DNA from: Nitrososphaerota archaeon
GTDB lineage: Archaea > Thermoproteota > Nitrososphaeria > Nitrososphaerales > Nitrosopumilaceae
Length of the DNA: 5,733 nucleotides
Direction: 5' to 3'
Assembly (NCBI GenBank): GCA_028867235.1
Contig: JAGWGS010000091.1
Coordinates: 1 to 5,733, forward strand
Within the stretch, counting starts at the first letter, position 1. Every line of letters starts with the position of its first letter. Below, piece after piece: positions 4,325-5,733 of the stretch. The translations under genes were made by a program, and so were the position numbers. The notes beneath the pieces are model-generated. The model had not been told where the DNA came from. It searched no databases and worked only from the letters and a program-made list of their open reading frames with translations.

Positions 4325-4355
4325 AAGGATTTTATCTCTAAAGGATTTTAAATAG
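4325..4355 (+). promoter_or_regulatory. Promoter of rpl1-rpl10, with a repeated decamer
   Basis: ATTTTAAATAGG (about 4344-4355) is a good TATA box centred about 27 bp before the rpl1 ATG, so the transcript is probably leaderless. The decamer AAGGATTTTA occurs at 4325-4334 and again at 4341-4350, 16 bp apart; the second copy overlaps the upstream edge of the TATA box, where the BRE lies. The first copy might be a regulator site or a duplicated BRE/TATA. Confidence 0.5.
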
Positions 4356-4376
4356 GCAATTTGGAAAACATTCGTA

Positions 4377-5033
4377 ATGATTACCGAGTCCCAGATAGCT
4401 CAGATGATAACTGATGCTAAAAAGAGTACGAAACAAAGAAAATTCAAGCAGGCAGTAGAGCTAATCATGGTATTCAAGGACATAGATGTAAAGAAAGGAT
4501 TTGCAATTAACGAGGTAGTTCAGCTTCCAAAGAAAATGACCAAGTCTTCTGCAATATGCGTAATTGCATCAGGTGACCTGGGAGTAAAGGCAAAAAGTGC
4601 CAATGCAGATCTGGTCGTAGACAGTGCACAAGTAGCACAGATGGGCTCAAACAAAAGAGAGTCTCGTAAACTAATCAATGGTTATGACTTTTTCCTTGCA
4701 GACACTACAGTAATGGCAAATGTAGGTAAGACATTGGGTCAGTTCATGGGTCCAAGAGGAAAGATGCCAACACCAGTTCCATTTAATGCTCCAATTGATT
4801 CAATATTAGAAAGATTTAGATCTTCAATAAGAGTAAGACTGAAAAATTCTCTATCACTAGCATGCAAGATCGGCGATGAAACAATGTCTGATGAAGATTT
4901 ACTGGCAAATGCAAATGTAGTGATAGGCACCGTGGAGAAAAAATTACCAGGTGGAGACAAGAATATTAAAAAAATAATGATCAAAACAAGCATGGGTAAG
5001 ATCTCAAAACCAACACAACAAGGAACAAAGTAA
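4377..5033 (+). CDS. rpl1: Large ribosomal subunit protein L1
   Basis: This 218-residue protein forms the mobile L1 stalk of the large subunit, which guides deacylated tRNA out of the E site. Domain I is split between the N-terminus (TKQRKFKQAVELIMVFKDID, quoted as its start at residues 18-37) and the C-terminal part; domain II lies between. The signature GPRGKMPTPV is at 125-134, and the final strands include VGTVEKKLP-like residues (IGTVEKKLPGG, 183-193) and the conserved KTSMG at 203-207. Length is normal for archaea. In Methanococcus, L1 represses its own operon by binding mRNA within its coding region; similar control is possible here and the near-leaderless mRNA would require the site to be inside the gene. 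The stop is 1 nt before the rpl10 start, so the two are co-transcribed. Confidence 0.95.
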   Translation: MITESQIAQMITDAKKSTKQRKFKQAVELIMVFKDIDVKKGFAINEVVQLPKKMTKSSAICVIASGDLGVKAKSANADLVVDSAQVAQMGSNKRESRKLINGYDFFLADTTVMANVGKTLGQFMGPRGKMPTPVPFNAPIDSILERFRSSIRVRLKNSLSLACKIGDETMSDEDLLANANVVIGTVEKKLPGGDKNIKKIMIKTSMGKISKPTQQGTK

Positions 5034-5034
5034 A

Positions 5035-5733
5035 ATGCACGAAAATAGAAAAACATATCCTCAAAAGAAAACACAGATGTACCAGCAATTACAAGAGTTG
5101 CCAAACAAGTACAAAGTTGTGGCCCTAGTAAGAATGGAAAAAGTAAGATCATCCCAGTTATTGCCATTAAGAAAAAAATTCAAAGGTGAAGTAGAAATTG
5201 TAAGTGTAAAAGACAAAGTTGCTCAGAAAGCACTTTCTACATTAAAGATTCCAGGTATTGAAAAACTTGCAGCAAACCTAGTTGGCCAATGTGTACTAAT
5301 GTTTACCAACATGAGTCCAATCAAATTGAACATTTTACTTGGTAAGAACAAAGTAATGATGGCTGCAAGAGGTGGAGACAAGGCAAGCATAGATGTAGTA
5401 ATCAAGGCAGGAAACACCGGAATTACACCAGGTCCAATCCTTACAGATTTCAAAGAAGCAGGAGTATCTACCAAGATTGATCAAGGAACAGTTTGGATTA
5501 CAAAGGATTCAACAGCAGCAAAGAAAGGAGACATCATATCAGGAAAATTAGCCACCCTTTTGAGTAAACTTGATGTCAAAGCAGTAGAGGCAGGTATTGT
5601 TCTAAATTCAGCGCTAGAAGACAAGGTGGTATACACACAGGATGAGCTTACAGTAGATGTCGAACAATACAGAACAGCATTTGCACAAGCACACCAAGAA
5701 GCAATGTCACTTGCAATAGAGATAGGATACATA
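5035..5733 (+). CDS. rpl10: Large ribosomal subunit protein L10 (P0), N-terminal 233 residues, cut at the right edge
   Basis: The frame is open from the ATG at 5035 to the window end, giving 233 residues with no stop. L10/P0 anchors the L12/P1 stalk dimers to the ribosome and contacts L11 at the stalk base. The rRNA-binding domain fills about residues 1-105 (TYPQKKTQMYQQLQELPNKY start, VRSSQLLPLRKKFKG, and MSPIKLNILL). The archaeal/eukaryotic insert domain follows, with the family motif AGNTGITPGPILTDFKEAGV (125-144) and KKGDIISGKLATLLSKLDVK (163-182). The missing C-terminus should carry the helical spine that binds L12 dimers; rpl12 is expected next but is outside the window. The start is 1 nt after the rpl1 stop, with AAGGA at 5020-5024 as a possible ribosome site. 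Confidence 0.95.
   Translation, partial: MHENRKTYPQKKTQMYQQLQELPNKYKVVALVRMEKVRSSQLLPLRKKFKGEVEIVSVKDKVAQKALSTLKIPGIEKLAANLVGQCVLMFTNMSPIKLNILLGKNKVMMAARGGDKASIDVVIKAGNTGITPGPILTDFKEAGVSTKIDQGTVWITKDSTAAKKGDIISGKLATLLSKLDVKAVEAGIVLNSALEDKVVYTQDELTVDVEQYRTAFAQAHQEAMSLAIEIGYI

Noticed and set aside
4112..4351. 79-codon plus-strand frame running from the Lrp-family gene into the divergent region
   Set aside because: It is antisense to the helix-turn-helix coding part and crosses the palindrome and the rpl1 promoter; composition and sequence look non-coding.
4739..5167. 142-codon minus-strand frame with hydrophobic segments
   Set aside because: It is antisense to rpl1 and rpl10, both securely identified. 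The apparent membrane segments arise from the complement of lysine-rich codons.
5223..5732. Two 83-codon minus-strand frames at the right edge
   Set aside because: They lie opposite the rpl10 reading frame, which carries clear P0 motifs over the same bases.

Overview
The window is a stretch of archaeal chromosome, most likely from an AT-rich member of the Nitrososphaerota (Thaumarchaeota), probably of the Nitrosopumilus/Nitrosarchaeum type. The evidence is archaeal/eukaryotic-type ribosomal proteins (L32e, L19e), an archaeal Spt5 (NGN plus KOW) directly behind a 61-residue SecE, an archaeal P0-like L10, an archaeal D-aminoacyl-tRNA deacylase (DTD2), an Lrp/AsnC regulator, and TATA boxes about 26-28 bp ahead of start codons, as expected for leaderless archaeal mRNAs. 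The lineage call rests on sequence character only and was not checked by a search.

Layout. (1) Positions 1-572, plus strand: the 3' end of rpl32e, overlapping rpl19e by 17 nt. (2) Positions 575-1644, minus strand: a two-gene quality-control operon, dtd2 followed by a one-domain methylated-DNA-protein cysteine methyltransferase, joined by a TTGA start/stop overlap. (3) Positions 1645-1736: a 92-bp divergent regulatory region. (4) Positions 1737-2543, plus strand: three tightly packed small genes, a ribbon-helix-helix protein and two proteins I do not recognise. (5) Positions 2591-3752, plus strand: secE-spt5-rpl11. (6) Positions 3754-4212, minus strand: an Lrp/AsnC-family regulator pointing into the end of rpl11 with a 1-bp gap. 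(7) Positions 4213-4376: a 164-bp divergent regulatory region holding a 16-bp inverted repeat. (8) Positions 4377-5733, plus strand: rpl1 and rpl10, the latter cut by the window edge.

Most of the window is gene-expression machinery: large-subunit proteins, the factor that keeps RNA polymerase processive, the translocon subunit, and a proofreading enzyme for mischarged tRNA. The classic archaeal block spt5-L11-L1-L10 is split here by the inverted Lrp-family gene, so rpl1-rpl10 has its own promoter next to the regulator's. The least explained parts are the RHH three-gene cassette and the short palindromes at the promoters of the RHH gene, secE and the Lrp gene. No mobile element, CRISPR array, rRNA or tRNA is visible, and no gene-free stretch exceeds 164 bp.
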